Notes under the pieces: generated by a model
Seen by the model: the letters and a program-made list of their open reading frames with translations, nothing else
Databases searched by the model: none
Told to the model about the DNA's origin: nothing
Assembly: GCF_017813365.1 (NCBI RefSeq)
Contig: NZ_JAGIZA010000009.1
Coordinates: forward strand, 153,807-217,806
DNA length: 64,000 nucleotides
Source: Roseomonas indoligenes
GTDB lineage: Bacteria; Pseudomonadota; Alphaproteobacteria; Acetobacterales; Acetobacteraceae
Reading direction: 5' to 3'
Position numbers and translations under genes: made by a program
In this document: piece after piece, positions 27,709 through 36,969 of the stretch
Numbering within the stretch: position 1 is the first letter of the stretch
Layout of the letters: every line of letters begins with the position of its first letter

Positions 27709-27960
27709 TCGTCCCAGGGAGGCGCCGCCTCTCCGGCCTCCTGGTCGCCGCAATACATCCATCCCGAGCCGGGCTCGCGACAGCCGTCCCGGACCCCGCG
27801 ACCGGGCTGCCGCCGATAGCCCGATCGAAGATGGCACCGCAGCTTAAATTCCTGTCAGCCCCGGCCGCCACCAATCGCCGGTGGTCATCGACCCTCGCGC
27901 CTTCGGCCCCGAGTTCCGCGGCAGCCCCGACGAGAAAGACGATGAGGCTTCGAGGGTAGA
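27709..27960 (+). repeat. Decayed intergenic structured repeat (subfamily II remnant)
   Basis: In the 509-base gap between the adaptor start and the oligopeptidase. The stretch keeps the order of copy 7 but with many changes: CCCAGGGAGGCGCCGCCTC near 27712, ATCCCGAGCC near 27761, CGGGCTGCCG and GATCGAAG near 27803-27829, CTGTCAGCCCCGGC at 27852, GGTCATCGACC around 27883, CCGCGGCAGCCCCGA at 27916, and GAAAGACGATGAG at 27933. The terminal hairpin is gone. I see no gene in the rest of the gap (27502-27708), which should hold the divergent promoters. Confidence 0.5.
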
Positions 27961-28010
27961 GCATCCCTGCGGTAGGCCGCACCGCTCCCACGGGTGTATC
28001 TCCCGGGACG

Positions 28011-30074
28011 ATGACCGCCCTCCCCGACCCCCGCCCCACCCTCGCCGCCCCGGACGATGATCCCTGGCTCTGGCTCGAGGAGGTGGAGGGCGAGCGCGCG
28101 CTCGCCTGGGTGGCCGGGCAGAACGCCGCCACCCTGGCCCGCCTGGCCGATGCGCGGTTCGAGGCGGACCGGGACGCCGTGCGCATCGCGCTGGACCGCC
28201 CGGACAAGCTTCCGCACATCACCCGCCGGGGTTCCTGGCTCTATAACTTCTGGACGGACGGCGCCCAGCCGCGCGGCCTCTGGCGCCGCACGACGCTGGA
28301 GAGCTATCGCACGCCGCAGCCGGAATGGCAGGTGCTGCTGGACCTCGACGCCCTGGCACGGGAGGAGGGGGAGGACTGGGTCTGGCACGGCGCCGCCACC
28401 CTTCCCGGCACGCACGACATCGCCATTCTCCGCCTCTCCCGCGGCGGCGGCGATGCCGTGGTGCTGCGCGAGTTCAGCCTGGAGACCCTGCGCTTCGTGG
28501 AGGGCGGCTTCGCCCTGCCGGAGTGCAAGGGCTCCGCGGACTGGCTGGACCGGGACACGCTCCTCCTCACAGCCGCCTACGGCGAGGGCATGGCGACCAC
28601 CTCCGGCTATTCCCGCACCGTCCGCCTCTGGGCCCGCGGCACGGACCCGGCCGCGGCTCCCGTTCTCTACGCCGTCCCCGAGGACCACATGGGCGCCTGG
28701 GGCGGGCTGGACCGCGACACCGGCCGGCTGCTCTTCATCGACCAGATCGGCTTCTACGACACCGAGGTCCATCTCGGGGACCGCACCGGGCCGCAGCAGC
28801 GCATCGACCTGCCCACGGACATGGATTACCGCTGGCAGCGCGGCTGGCTCGCCGCCCGCCCCCGCACGCCCTGGACGGTGGGCGGCGCCACCCACGCCCC
28901 CGATACCCTGCTCGGCGTTGGCCTCGACGCCTTCCTGGCCGGCAGCCGGGACTTCACCACCCTCTTCACCCCCGGCGAGCGGGTGGCGCTTCAGGGCTTC
29001 TTCTGGGCCGATGGCCGGCTGATCGTCTCCGTCCTGGACGAGCTGCGCCCGGAGTTCACCCTGCTCACCCCGGGTGAGGGCGAGTGGTCCGGCGCCCGGC
29101 TGGAGCTGCCGCGGACCGGCGTCGCCAGCCTCTGGCCGCTCGACAACGAGGTGGAGGAATCGGACGGCACCCTGCTGGCCCAGGTGGAGGACCCGATCAC
29201 CCCCGCCACCCTCCTCCTCACCAGCACCACCCTCGCCACCCCGGAGGTGCTGCGCCGCTCCTCCCCGGTCTTCGACGCCACCGGCCTCGTCGTCACCCGG
29301 CACGAGGCGGTCTCCACGGACGGCGAGCGCATCCCCTATGTCCAGACCGGCCCCGCCGCCGAAACGGGCGATGCCCCGATCCACCTCTCCGGCTATGGCG
29401 GCTTCCGCGTCTCCCGCCTGCCCCACTACCAGGGCATGACCGGCAAGCTCTGGCTGGAGAAGGGCGGCACGACCGTCATCGCCAATATCCGCGGCGGCGG
29501 TGAATTCGGCACCCGCTGGCACGAGGCCGGGCGGCGCGAGGGCAAGCGCCTCTCCCACGACGACTTCGCCGCCGTCGCCGCCGACCTGGTCCGCCGCGGT
29601 GTCACCACCCCCGGCCGCATCGCGGCGGAAGGCGGCTCCAATGGCGGCCTTCTCATCGCCAACATGCTCACGCGCTATCCGGAGCGCTTCGGTGCCCTGT
29701 TCTGCACCATCCCGCTCATCGACATGCGCCGCTACACGAAGCTCCTGGCCGGGGCGAGCTGGATCGCCGAGTACGGGGACCCGGACGTGCCGGAGGACTG
29801 GGCCTTCCTTCAGCACATGTCCGCCTACCACGCGGCGGAGCCCGGCCGCCCCTACCCGCCGATCCTCATCGCCACCACCCGGCGCGACGACCGCGTCCAC
29901 CCCGGCCATGCCCGCAAGATGGCCGCCAAGCTCCAATCCCTCGGCTACCCCGCCCTGCTCCACGAGCCGGCCGCGGGCGGCCATGGCTACGGCAAGGACA
30001 ACTCGGAGGTTGCTACCTTCGCCGCCCTCGGCGCCGCCTTCCTGCGGCGGGCCATCGGGTGGGAGAAGGGCTGA
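28011..30074 (+). CDS. Prolyl oligopeptidase family serine peptidase (S9A)
   Basis: A 687-residue cytoplasmic S9 peptidase: N-terminal DPWLWLEEVEGERALAWVAGQN, a seven-bladed propeller with YDTEVHLGD and similar repeats, and a C-terminal alpha/beta hydrolase. Catalytic Ser is S543 in EGGSNGGLLI, His is H658 in GGHGYG, with the Asp in the RRDDRVHP loop. The start ATG 28011 gives MTALPDPRP; no signal peptide is present. It would hydrolyse proline-containing peptides up to about 30 residues. Single gene; followed by repeat copy 6. Confidence 0.9.
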   Translation: MTALPDPRPTLAAPDDDPWLWLEEVEGERALAWVAGQNAATLARLADARFEADRDAVRIALDRPDKLPHITRRGSWLYNFWTDGAQPRGLWRRTTLESYRTPQPEWQVLLDLDALAREEGEDWVWHGAATLPGTHDIAILRLSRGGGDAVVLREFSLETLRFVEGGFALPECKGSADWLDRDTLLLTAAYGEGMATTSGYSRTVRLWARGTDPAAAPVLYAVPEDHMGAWGGLDRDTGRLLFIDQIGFYDTEVHLGDRTGPQQRIDLPTDMDYRWQRGWLAARPRTPWTVGGATHAPDTLLGVGLDAFLAGSRDFTTLFTPGERVALQGFFWADGRLIVSVLDELRPEFTLLTPGEGEWSGARLELPRTGVASLWPLDNEVEESDGTLLAQVEDPITPATLLLTSTTLATPEVLRRSSPVFDATGLVVTRHEAVSTDGERIPYVQTGPAAETGDAPIHLSGYGGFRVSRLPHYQGMTGKLWLEKGGTTVIANIRGGGEFGTRWHEAGRREGKRLSHDDFAAVAADLVRRGVTTPGRIAAEGGSNGGLLIANMLTRYPERFGALFCTIPLIDMRRYTKLLAGASWIAEYGDPDVPEDWAFLQHMSAYHAAEPGRPYPPILIATTRRDDRVHPGHARKMAAKLQSLGYPALLHEPAAGGHGYGKDNSEVATFAALGAAFLRRAIGWEKG

Positions 30075-30083
30075 TCGGTCCGG

Positions 30084-30305
30084 AGCCAGGGGGCGCCGCC
30101 CCTTGGAACCCCGTCCCGCTACCTCCGCGCCGGCCTGACAGGGGGTTTCGGCGCGAAGGGCTCTATCCTGCCCTTGCAGTCGCCTCGGCTCATGGAGCCG
30201 AGGCGCACGGCCAATTCAGTAATCCCAAAGCCTAGAAAAAGATGATGGTGAGGGGTCCGGGGAGAGGAAGAATTCCTTCTTCCTCTCCCCGGGACAGACC
30301 ACCAG
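30084..30305 (+). repeat. Intergenic structured repeat, copy 6 (subfamily I)
   Basis: Forward, between the peptidase and chorismate mutase genes, both plus strand. GC palindrome 30086-30106; a CGCCGG...CGGCGCG stem-loop around 30139-30158 shared with copy 3; hairpin GCCTCGGCTC-ATG-GAGCCGAGGC 30182-30204; terminal hairpin 30257-30272 / 30277-30292, loop TTCC, perfect. Bases 30306-30390 hold no gene and presumably the next promoter. Confidence 0.88.
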
Positions 30306-30390
30306 TGAAGGATCGAGGCAACAGGCCCCATGGCGCAGGGGGCAAGCGCCTTGGCGCAAGGGGACAAGGGCGCTAGACCCGCCCTGCCCC

Positions 30391-31239
30391 ATGCCCGACT
30401 CAGCCCTGACCGATCCCGCCGCCGTGCAGCCGGAGGCCCTGGCCGCCGCCCGCGCCGAGTTCGACGCGATCGACGACCAGCTGCACGACCTGCTGATGCG
30501 CCGCGCCGGCCTTTCCGCCGGGCTGGCCGCGCAGGGGATGAAGGCGAGCGGGGCCAGCTTCCGCCCGGGGCGGGAGGCGATGATCCTCCGCCGCCTGCTC
30601 GGCCGGCACCGCGGGCCGATGCCGCGCGCCGCCATCGCCCGCCTGTGGCGGGAGGTGATCGCCACCTCGCTCCGCCAGCAATCCGCCTTCTCCGTCGCAG
30701 CGCTCGGCGGCACGGAGCACCTGGCGCTCGGCCATTTCGGGCTGGATACGCCGATGCGGACCCATGCCACCCCGTCCCGCGTGCTGGCCGCCCTCTCGGC
30801 GGGGGAGGCGACGGTGGCCATCCTTCCTTCGCCTGCCGATGGGGAGCCGCTGGCGGATGCCTGGTGGGCGAGCGTGGAGGCGCCGCGCCTGCAGGTGGTG
30901 GCCGCCCTGCCCTTCCTGCTGCGCGCCGGACAGACGCTTCCCAGCGCCCTCGTGGTCGCGGGCTTCGCCGCCGATGCCACCCCGAAGGACCGCGGGCTGA
31001 TCCGGCTGGAGCGCGCGCCGAACACCTCACGCGGGGCGCTCGTCTCCGCGCTCGCTGCCGCCGGCCTGCCGCCGCTCCGCGTCATCCTCTCCGCCGACGG
31101 AATGCGCGGCCTGGCGGAGGTGGAAGGGCTGATCCAGCCCGGCGATCCCCGCCTGGCCTCCCTCTCCGCGCTGCGCCCGCATCCGATCGGCGGCTTCGCC
31201 GAGCCGTCGCTGGACGAGCCGCCCCTCGAGACCCTCTGA
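30391..31239 (+). CDS. Chorismate mutase with degenerate prephenate-dehydratase-like C-terminus
   Basis: A 282-residue protein. Residues 15-95 are an AroQ-type chorismate mutase (EFDAIDDQLHDLLMRRAGLSAGLA, FRPGREAMILRRLL, LWREVIATSLRQQ), which converts chorismate to prephenate. The rest (SAFSVAALGGTEHLALGHFG, PSRVLAALSAGEATVAILP, RAPNTSRGALVSALAAAGL) has the layout of a prephenate dehydratase with ACT-like end but lacks the usual catalytic TRF motif, so it may act only as a regulatory module. The gene lies 45 bases before hisC-tyrC, giving a Phe/Tyr branch unit. Confidence 0.75.
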   Translation: MPDSALTDPAAVQPEALAAARAEFDAIDDQLHDLLMRRAGLSAGLAAQGMKASGASFRPGREAMILRRLLGRHRGPMPRAAIARLWREVIATSLRQQSAFSVAALGGTEHLALGHFGLDTPMRTHATPSRVLAALSAGEATVAILPSPADGEPLADAWWASVEAPRLQVVAALPFLLRAGQTLPSALVVAGFAADATPKDRGLIRLERAPNTSRGALVSALAAAGLPPLRVILSADGMRGLAEVEGLIQPGDPRLASLSALRPHPIGGFAEPSLDEPPLETL

Positions 31240-31284
31240 ACGCCTTTCGACACCCCCTCTGAACGCCCCCTGAAGGCCGCCGCC

Positions 31285-32367
31285 ATGCCCGTGATGCCCC
31301 GCCCCTCCATCCTCTCGGTCGAGCCCTATGTCGGCGGCGAATCGAAGGTCCCGGGCGTGAACCGGATCGTGAAGCTCTCCTCCAACGAGGGGCCCTTCGG
31401 CCCGCCGCCCGCCGCAGTGGCCGCCATCACGGAGGCCGCGAAGGAGGCGAACCGCTACCCCGACGGCGGCGCCACCGCGATCCGGGAGGCAATCGGCAAG
31501 CACCACGGGCTTGATCCGAACCGCATCGTCGTCGGCAACGGCTCGGACGAGCTGCTGGCCCTCCTCATCCTCGCCTATGGCGGCGAGGGGACGGAGATCG
31601 TCATGTCCGCCCACGGCTTCCTCATGTACGAGCTGACCGGGCGCTGGGCCGGCTGCAGCGTGCTGAAGGTGCCGGAGAAGGACCTGCAGGCCGATATCGA
31701 CGGCATCATCGCCGCCTGCGGCCCGCGCACGCGCCTGGTGATCCTGGCGAACCCCAACAACCCCACTGGCGCCCTGCTGCCGCAGGCCGAGGTGGACCGC
31801 CTGCGCGCAGGGCTGCGCGAGGACATCCTGCTCGTCCTCGACAGCGCCTATGCCGAGTACGTCACCGACCCCGACTACGACGCCGGCGCGAAGCTGGTGG
31901 ATGCCGGCACCAACACGGTGATGACGCGCACCTTCTCCAAGGTCTGGGGCCTGGGCGGCATGCGCCTCGGCTGGCTCTACGGGCCGCCGGCGGTGGTGGA
32001 CGTGCTGAACCGCGTCCGCTCCCCCTTCAACGTCTCCTCCACCGCCCAGGCCGCCGGCATCGCGGCGCTGTCCGAGCCGGGCTGGGTGGAGAAGAACGTG
32101 GCCCACAACAGGGAGTGGGTGGGGAAGATGACGGAAGGGCTGACGAAGCTCGGCCTGAAGGTCCACCCCAGCCACGCCAACTTCCTGCTGGTCGATTTCG
32201 GCAGCCCCGAGGCGAGCAAGGCCGCCGATGCTCACCTGCGCTCCCGCGGCCTGATCGTGCGCGGCGTGACCGTCTACGGCCTGCCGAGCTGCCTGCGCAT
32301 CACCATCGGCACCGCCGAGGAGTGCGGGATGGTGCTCGACGCCCTGGCCGACCTGCGAAATGGCTGA
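31285..32367 (+). CDS. hisC: Histidinol-phosphate / aromatic aminotransferase HisC
   Basis: A 360-residue class I/II PLP aminotransferase. ISxEPYVGG-type start, [45 protein letters not shown] (Asn/Asp for cofactor), [11 protein letters not shown] and [16 protein letters not shown] with Schiff-base K219. Sitting between chorismate mutase and tyrC suggests the aromatic-aminotransferase role (prephenate or phenylpyruvate as substrate), which HisC homologues often share. The last 8 bases overlap tyrC. Full length. Confidence 0.92.
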   Translation: MPVMPRPSILSVEPYVGGESKVPGVNRIVKLSSNEGPFGPPPAAVAAITEAAKEANRYPDGGATAIREAIGKHHGLDPNRIVVGNGSDELLALLILAYGGEGTEIVMSAHGFLMYELTGRWAGCSVLKVPEKDLQADIDGIIAACGPRTRLVILANPNNPTGALLPQAEVDRLRAGLREDILLVLDSAYAEYVTDPDYDAGAKLVDAGTNTVMTRTFSKVWGLGGMRLGWLYGPPAVVDVLNRVRSPFNVSSTAQAAGIAALSEPGWVEKNVAHNREWVGKMTEGLTKLGLKVHPSHANFLLVDFGSPEASKAADAHLRSRGLIVRGVTVYGLPSCLRITIGTAEECGMVLDALADLRNG

Positions 32368-33250
32368 GGCCCCTCTCTTCCGCCGCCTCTGCGTCATCGG
32401 CCCCGGCCTCGTCGGCTCCTCCATCCTGCGCGTCGCGCGGGCGCGGGACGACATCGCGGGGGAGCTGGTGGCCACCGCGCGCAGCGAGCACACGCTGGAG
32501 CGCGTGCGCGCCCTGGACATCGCCGACCTGGCGGAGCCCGACGCGGCGAAGGCCGTACAGGGCTGCGACGGCGTGATCCTCTGCGTGCCCGTCGGCGCCT
32601 ATGCCGGGGTGATGGCGCATATCGCCCCGCACCTGGAACCCGGCTGCATCCTCTCCGATGTCGGCTCCACCAAGGGCAGCGTGCTGCGGGACCTCTCGCC
32701 ACTGCTGCCGGAGGGCGTCCACCTCGTCCCCGCGCACCCCATGGCCGGCACGGAGCATTCCGGCCCCGATGCCGGCTTCGCGGAGCTGTTCCAGGGCCGC
32801 TGGTGCATCCTCACCCCGCCCCCCGGCACCGATCCCGAGGCCACGGCGAAGGTCCGCGCCCTGTGGGAGCGCGCCGGCTCCATGATCGAGACGATGGACG
32901 CCGCCACGCACGACAAGGTGGTGGCCGTCGTCTCCCACCTGCCGCACCTCATCGCCTTCACCATCTGCGGCACCGCAGACGACCTGGCGCAGGAGACGCG
33001 GGAGGCCGTGCTGCGCTTCGCCGCCTCCGGCTTCCGCGACTTCACCCGCATCGCCGCCAGCGACGTGGACATGTGGCGGGACATCTTCCTCAACAACCGG
33101 GAAGCCGTGTTGGAAATGCTGGCCCGCCTGACGGAGGACGCCCAGGCCTTCGGCCGCGCCATCCGCTGGGGCGAGGCCGGCTTCATCGAGGATCGCATCC
33201 GCCGCGGCCGCAAGATCCGCCGCTCGCTCATCGAGATGAAGCAGGCCTGA
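32360..33250 (+). CDS. tyrC: Prephenate/arogenate dehydrogenase TyrC
   Basis: A 296-residue NAD-dependent dehydrogenase of the tyrosine pathway. Rossmann motif [18 protein letters not shown] at the N-terminus, catalytic [10 protein letters not shown], and the helical C-terminal domain with [19 protein letters not shown]. No ACT domain, so feedback by tyrosine would act on the dehydrogenase domain itself. Start 32360 overlaps the end of hisC. With chorismate mutase and HisC this makes a three-gene route from chorismate to tyrosine. Confidence 0.92.
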   Translation: MAEAPLFRRLCVIGPGLVGSSILRVARARDDIAGELVATARSEHTLERVRALDIADLAEPDAAKAVQGCDGVILCVPVGAYAGVMAHIAPHLEPGCILSDVGSTKGSVLRDLSPLLPEGVHLVPAHPMAGTEHSGPDAGFAELFQGRWCILTPPPGTDPEATAKVRALWERAGSMIETMDAATHDKVVAVVSHLPHLIAFTICGTADDLAQETREAVLRFAASGFRDFTRIAASDVDMWRDIFLNNREAVLEMLARLTEDAQAFGRAIRWGEAGFIEDRIRRGRKIRRSLIEMKQA

Positions 33251-33280
33251 GGCCCGGTTCTGTCCTGTCGTCGCTTGTGG

Positions 33281-33557
33281 CCCCAGGGAGGCGCTGCCTC
33301 CCTGGAACCCCCGGGCAAACGCAAAGCGTTTGTCCCGAGCCAGGAGCCTGAGGCTCCTGGACCTGCATCGGGCTACCGCGGATGCGATGATCGAAGGGCA
33401 GCGCCGAAAAGCTTTCAAAGCCGTGTCAGCCCTGGTGGCCGTGTCAGTCACCTGAGGTCATCGACCTCAGGCGCACCGTCAGACGAGCATCCCGCGGCAG
33501 CCCAATAGAAAAAATGAGAGGGGGTCCAGGGGGAGAGAATTCTTTCTCTCCCCCTGG
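33281..33557 (+). repeat. Intergenic structured repeat, copy 7 (subfamily II)
   Basis: Between two convergent gene ends. Perfect hairpins throughout: CCAGGGAGGC-GCT-GCCTCCCTGG 33283-33305; CAAACGC-AAA-GCGTTTG 33316-33332; CCAGGAGCC-TGA-GGCTCCTGG 33340-33360; CCTGAGGTC-ATC-GACCTCAGG 33451-33471; terminal CCAGGGGGAGAGAA, loop TTCT, at 33526-33539 / 33544-33557. Every module matches copy 1 in position, yet most arm sequences differ with both sides changed together. Confidence 0.9.
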
Positions 33558-33570
33558 GGCCACCCGCGCA

Positions 33571-34773
33571 TCACGCCGGCACCGCAGCCCGCCCGCGCTC
33601 CAGCGCCCAGGCCACGGCGAAGACCGCCAACCCGGCGAGGGTGAGCACCGCCCCCACCCCGCCCGTCGCGGTCCAGCCGAGGCCTGCCGCCACCGCCGCC
33701 CCGCCCAGCCAGGCGCCGAGGGCGTTGGCCATGTTGAAGGCGGAGTGGCTGAGGGAGGCGGCGAGCATCTGGGCATCCGGCGCCACGTCCAGCAGGCGGG
33801 TCTGCAGCGCGGGCCCCAGGCCCATGCTGGTGGCGGCGATCAGGACGATGTTGAGGGTGACGAGGGGCAGGCTGACGGGCGTGAAGAGGAAGAGGAACTG
33901 CGCGACGAGGCCCACCGCCAGCATGATCCCGATGGCGCGCATCACGCCCCGGTCGGCCAGCCAGCCACCGAGCAGGTTGCCGAGGATCATCCCCGCCCCG
34001 AAGACGGCCAGCATCACCGGCACGGTTGATTCGCCCACGCGCGTGACCTCCGTCAGCGTGGGCGCGATGTAGCTGTAGATGGCGAACATTCCGCCGAAGC
34101 CGATGGCGGTGGTGGCCAGCGCCAGCAGCACCTGCGGGCGCAGCATCGCGCCGACTTCCCGCCGGGCGCCCAGGGCCGGGCCGGCGCCGATGACGGGGAG
34201 GCAGAGGCGGATCATCAGCGCGCAGCCCAGCGCGACGACGGCGACGAGGGCGAAGACCACGCGCCAGCTCACCAGCTGCCCCACCCAGGTGGCGAGCGGC
34301 ACGCCGACCACGTTCGCCACGCTGAGGCCGAGGATGACGCGCGCGACCGCGCTCGCCCGCCGCTCCGGTGGCACGAGGGAGGCGGCGACCATGGCGGCGG
34401 TGCCGAGATAAGCCCCGTGCGGCAGGCCCGCGAGGAAGCGTGCGGCGCAGACGCCGAGGAAGTCCGGCGCGGCGGCACTCGCCAGGTTGCCCAGGGCGAT
34501 GAGAACCGCGAGGCCGGAGAGGAGCGGCCGGCGCGGGAGGCGCGCCAGCAGCAGCGCGATCACCGGCGCACCGACGACCACGCCCACGGCATAGGCGCTG
34601 ATCGCCAGCCCGGCATGTGGGACCGAGACGCCGGTTTCCCCGGCGATCCGGGGCAGCAGCCCCATGGCCGCGAACTCGCTGATGCCGAGGGCGAGCGCGC
34701 CGAGCGCCAGGGCCAGCTCCGCGGCGCCGGTGCCGTGGGGCGGGCGGGGGATGTCGGACGGGTTGGGTGCCAT
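33571..34773 (-). CDS. MFS transporter (DHA1, AraJ-like)
   Basis: A 400-residue twelve-helix permease. GISEFAAMGLLPRIAGETGVSVPHAGLAISAYAVGVVVGAPVIALLLARLPRRPLL in the N-terminal half is the AraJ/YdhP-type motif A region; GAYLGTAAMVAASLVPPERRASA follows. The second half mirrors the first. Export of sugars, arabinose-like compounds or drugs is typical for the group, but the substrate is unknown. Divergent from lutB; 143 bases separate the start codons. Confidence 0.85.
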   Translation of the reverse strand: MAPNPSDIPRPPHGTGAAELALALGALALGISEFAAMGLLPRIAGETGVSVPHAGLAISAYAVGVVVGAPVIALLLARLPRRPLLSGLAVLIALGNLASAAAPDFLGVCAARFLAGLPHGAYLGTAAMVAASLVPPERRASAVARVILGLSVANVVGVPLATWVGQLVSWRVVFALVAVVALGCALMIRLCLPVIGAGPALGARREVGAMLRPQVLLALATTAIGFGGMFAIYSYIAPTLTEVTRVGESTVPVMLAVFGAGMILGNLLGGWLADRGVMRAIGIMLAVGLVAQFLFLFTPVSLPLVTLNIVLIAATSMGLGPALQTRLLDVAPDAQMLAASLSHSAFNMANALGAWLGGAAVAAGLGWTATGGVGAVLTLAGLAVFAVAWALERGRAAVPA

Positions 34774-34916
34774 CGGGGTCCTCGCTTCAGCGAAAGGACG
34801 CCTCCCCGGGCAGATCTGACGGTGCCCTCCCGCTCTCTAGGCCTCTCCCCGGCCCGCTGCCAAGCGGGGCCACTCGCCCGTTCCTGTCAGGCCCCGTTCT
34901 GCCCTATGGTGCGGGC

Positions 34917-36347
34917 ATGGTCGCGCTCACCTCCCCCGACTTCAAGCGACGCGCCGCCCGCGCCCTGGCGGATACAGACCTGCAGAAGGCGCTGCGCCGC
35001 GGCGGCAGCGGCTTCCACTCCAAACGCGCCCAGGCCACGGCGGCGCTGCCGGAGTTCGAGGCGTTGCGCGACATCGGGCGCGACATCAAGAATCACACGC
35101 TGGCCAACCTGGACCACTACCTGGAGGCCTTCGAGGCGAAGGTGGTCGCCAATGGCGGCCAGGTTCACTGGTCCCGCGACGCCGCCGAGGCGCGCGCCAC
35201 CGTCCTGAAGATCTGCCGGGAGGCGGATGCGCGCACCGTTACCAAGGGCAAGTCCATGATCTCCGAGGAGATCGGGCTGAACGACCACCTGGAGGCGAAC
35301 GGCATCACCCCCGTCGAGACGGACCTCGGCGAGTATATCCTGCAGCTGGTGAACGAGCCGCCCAGCCACATCATTGCCCCCGCCTTCCACCTGAACCGGG
35401 AGGACTGGGAGTCCCGCTTCCGCGCCGCCCACAAGGACCTGCCCGCGGACCGCGTGTTCCACGACCGGCGCGACATCATGGCCGAGGCCCGCCAGACCCT
35501 GCGGGAGCGCTTCATGCAGGCCGATGTCGGCATCACCGGCGCGAACTTCCTGATCGCGGAGACCGGCACCAGCGTCATCGTCACGAACGAGGGCAACGGC
35601 GACCTGACGCAGACCCTGCCCCGCGTCCACATCGCCCTGGCCAGCATCGAGAAGGTCGTGCCCACGCTGGAGGATTGCAGCACCCTGCTGCGCCTCCTCG
35701 CCCGCTCCGCCACGGGCCAGGACCTCTCGGTCTACACCACCTTCTCCACCGGCCCGCGCCGCGCCCCGGACCTCGACGGGCCGGAGGCGTACCATGTGGT
35801 GCTGATCGACAACGGCCGGTCCAACATGATCGGCACGGACTTCCACGAGATGCTCCGCTGCATCCGCTGCGCCGCCTGCATCAATCACTGCCCAATCTAC
35901 AACGCCGCCGGCGGCCACGCCTATGGATGGGTCTATCCCGGCCCCATGGGCAGCGTCCTCACCCCCGCCCTCGTGGGCATCGAGAAGTCGGCGAACCTCC
36001 CCAACGCCTCCACCTTCTGCGGCCGGTGCGAGAGCGTCTGCCCCGTGAAGATCCCGCTGCCGAAGATGCTGCGGAACTGGCGGGAGAGGGAGTTCGAGCG
36101 CCACCTCACCCCCTCCACTGTCCGGCGCGGCCTCGGGGTCTGGGCCTGGTTCGCCCGGCGCCCGGCCCTGTACCGGGCCGCCACCCGACTTGCCATGGGC
36201 ACCCTCGTCCTGCTCGGCCGCGGCACCGGCCGCTTCCGCCGCCTGCCCCTGGCCGGCGCCTGGACCGCCAGCCGTGACCTGCCCGCCCCGGAAGCCGGCG
36301 GCACCTTCATGGCCCGCTACGCCGCCACCCAGCGCAGCCGGCGCTGA
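34917..36347 (+). CDS. lutB: LutB-type iron-sulfur protein of lactate utilization
   Basis: A 476-residue protein (LldF/LutB). N-terminal LUD-type domain with KSMISEEIGLNDHLEANGITPVETDLGEYI; then two 4Fe-4S motifs CIRCAACINHCPIY and CGRCESVCPVK; and a C-terminal LutB helical tail. LutB passes electrons from L-lactate oxidation together with LutA and LutC. No lutA or lutC is found in the window, on either side. Start ATG 34917 follows a GC-rich leader. Ends at repeat copy 8. Confidence 0.9.
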   Translation: MVALTSPDFKRRAARALADTDLQKALRRGGSGFHSKRAQATAALPEFEALRDIGRDIKNHTLANLDHYLEAFEAKVVANGGQVHWSRDAAEARATVLKICREADARTVTKGKSMISEEIGLNDHLEANGITPVETDLGEYILQLVNEPPSHIIAPAFHLNREDWESRFRAAHKDLPADRVFHDRRDIMAEARQTLRERFMQADVGITGANFLIAETGTSVIVTNEGNGDLTQTLPRVHIALASIEKVVPTLEDCSTLLRLLARSATGQDLSVYTTFSTGPRRAPDLDGPEAYHVVLIDNGRSNMIGTDFHEMLRCIRCAACINHCPIYNAAGGHAYGWVYPGPMGSVLTPALVGIEKSANLPNASTFCGRCESVCPVKIPLPKMLRNWREREFERHLTPSTVRRGLGVWAWFARRPALYRAATRLAMGTLVLLGRGTGRFRRLPLAGAWTASRDLPAPEAGGTFMARYAATQRSRR

Positions 36348-36400
36348 CCATCGCCGGTCCACCTATCGCGGCCTGCGCTTTGTCTTCGGCGGGCGCTCTG

Positions 36401-36640
36401 TCCCGGGGAGAGGAAGAAGGAATTCTTCCTCTCCCCGGACCCCTCACCATCATCTTCTTCTAGGCGTTGGGATTGCTTGGCTGACGGTGCGCCTCGGCTC
36501 CACGAGCCGAGGCGACTGCAAGGGCGGGACTTGGACCGATGGTCGAGATCAACGGTCCCAGTCAGTTCCGCGGCAGCCCCATGCAGGTCCAGGTGCCCCG
36601 GGGCTCCTGGAGGGGGTCCAGGGGGCAGAGCCCCCTGGGG
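36401..36640 (-). repeat. Intergenic structured repeat, copy 8 (reverse, subfamily I)
   Basis: Reverse, between lutB and the convergent small gene at 36657. Terminal hairpin 36403-36418 / 36423-36438 (16 bp, perfect); GCCTCGGCTC-CAC-GAGCCGAGGC 36491-36513; linker with ATGCAGGTCCAGG; a hairpin around CCAGG...CCTGG at 36590-36611; GC palindrome CCAGGGGGC-AGA-GCCCCCTGG 36618-36638, perfect. It keeps the whole module order of copy 1 except the GCGTTTG hairpin. Confidence 0.88.
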
Positions 36641-36656
36641 CCGGACGGGCCTGGGA

Positions 36657-36956
36657 TCAAAGGGCAGCGAACCACTCGGCATAGGGCGTGTTCGCGGCCA
36701 TCCGGCGGTTGAGATCCGGCGCGCCATCGGTCCACCAGACCGGGCCGCGCTCGCCCAGGGCCACCTTCGCCTCGTCCACGGCCGCGCGGGCGGATCGAAG
36801 GGCATCATCGTCCCCGGCGCGGAGGGCGGTGCCGACGGCGCGGCGGGCGGCCATGAGTTGTTTTATCAGGGCTGCGCGCCGGTCCTCCGGCAGGGCCGGG
36901 TTGGACAGGCGCCAGAGGCGGCCGCGGACGACGAAGTAGCGCCCGTCCGGCGTCAC
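36657..36956 (-). CDS. Small conserved protein of unknown function
   Basis: A 99-residue cytoplasmic protein starting at GTG 36956, 13 bases after metW. It begins TPDGRYFVVRGRLWRLSNPALPEDRRAALIKQLMAARRAV and ends APDLNRRMAANTPYAEWFAAL; I recall this small family from other proteobacteria as an uncharacterised protein but know no function. Mostly helical with a short N-terminal beta strand pair. Same operon direction as metX-metW. Confidence 0.65.
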   Translation of the reverse strand: MTPDGRYFVVRGRLWRLSNPALPEDRRAALIKQLMAARRAVGTALRAGDDDALRSARAAVDEAKVALGERGPVWWTDGAPDLNRRMAANTPYAEWFAAL

Positions 36957-36969
36957 GGGGTGGCGCAAA

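Noticed and set aside
27885..29984. Minus-strand frame of 699 codons opposite the oligopeptidase
   Set aside because: No recognisable domain; amino-acid use is that of a shadow frame.
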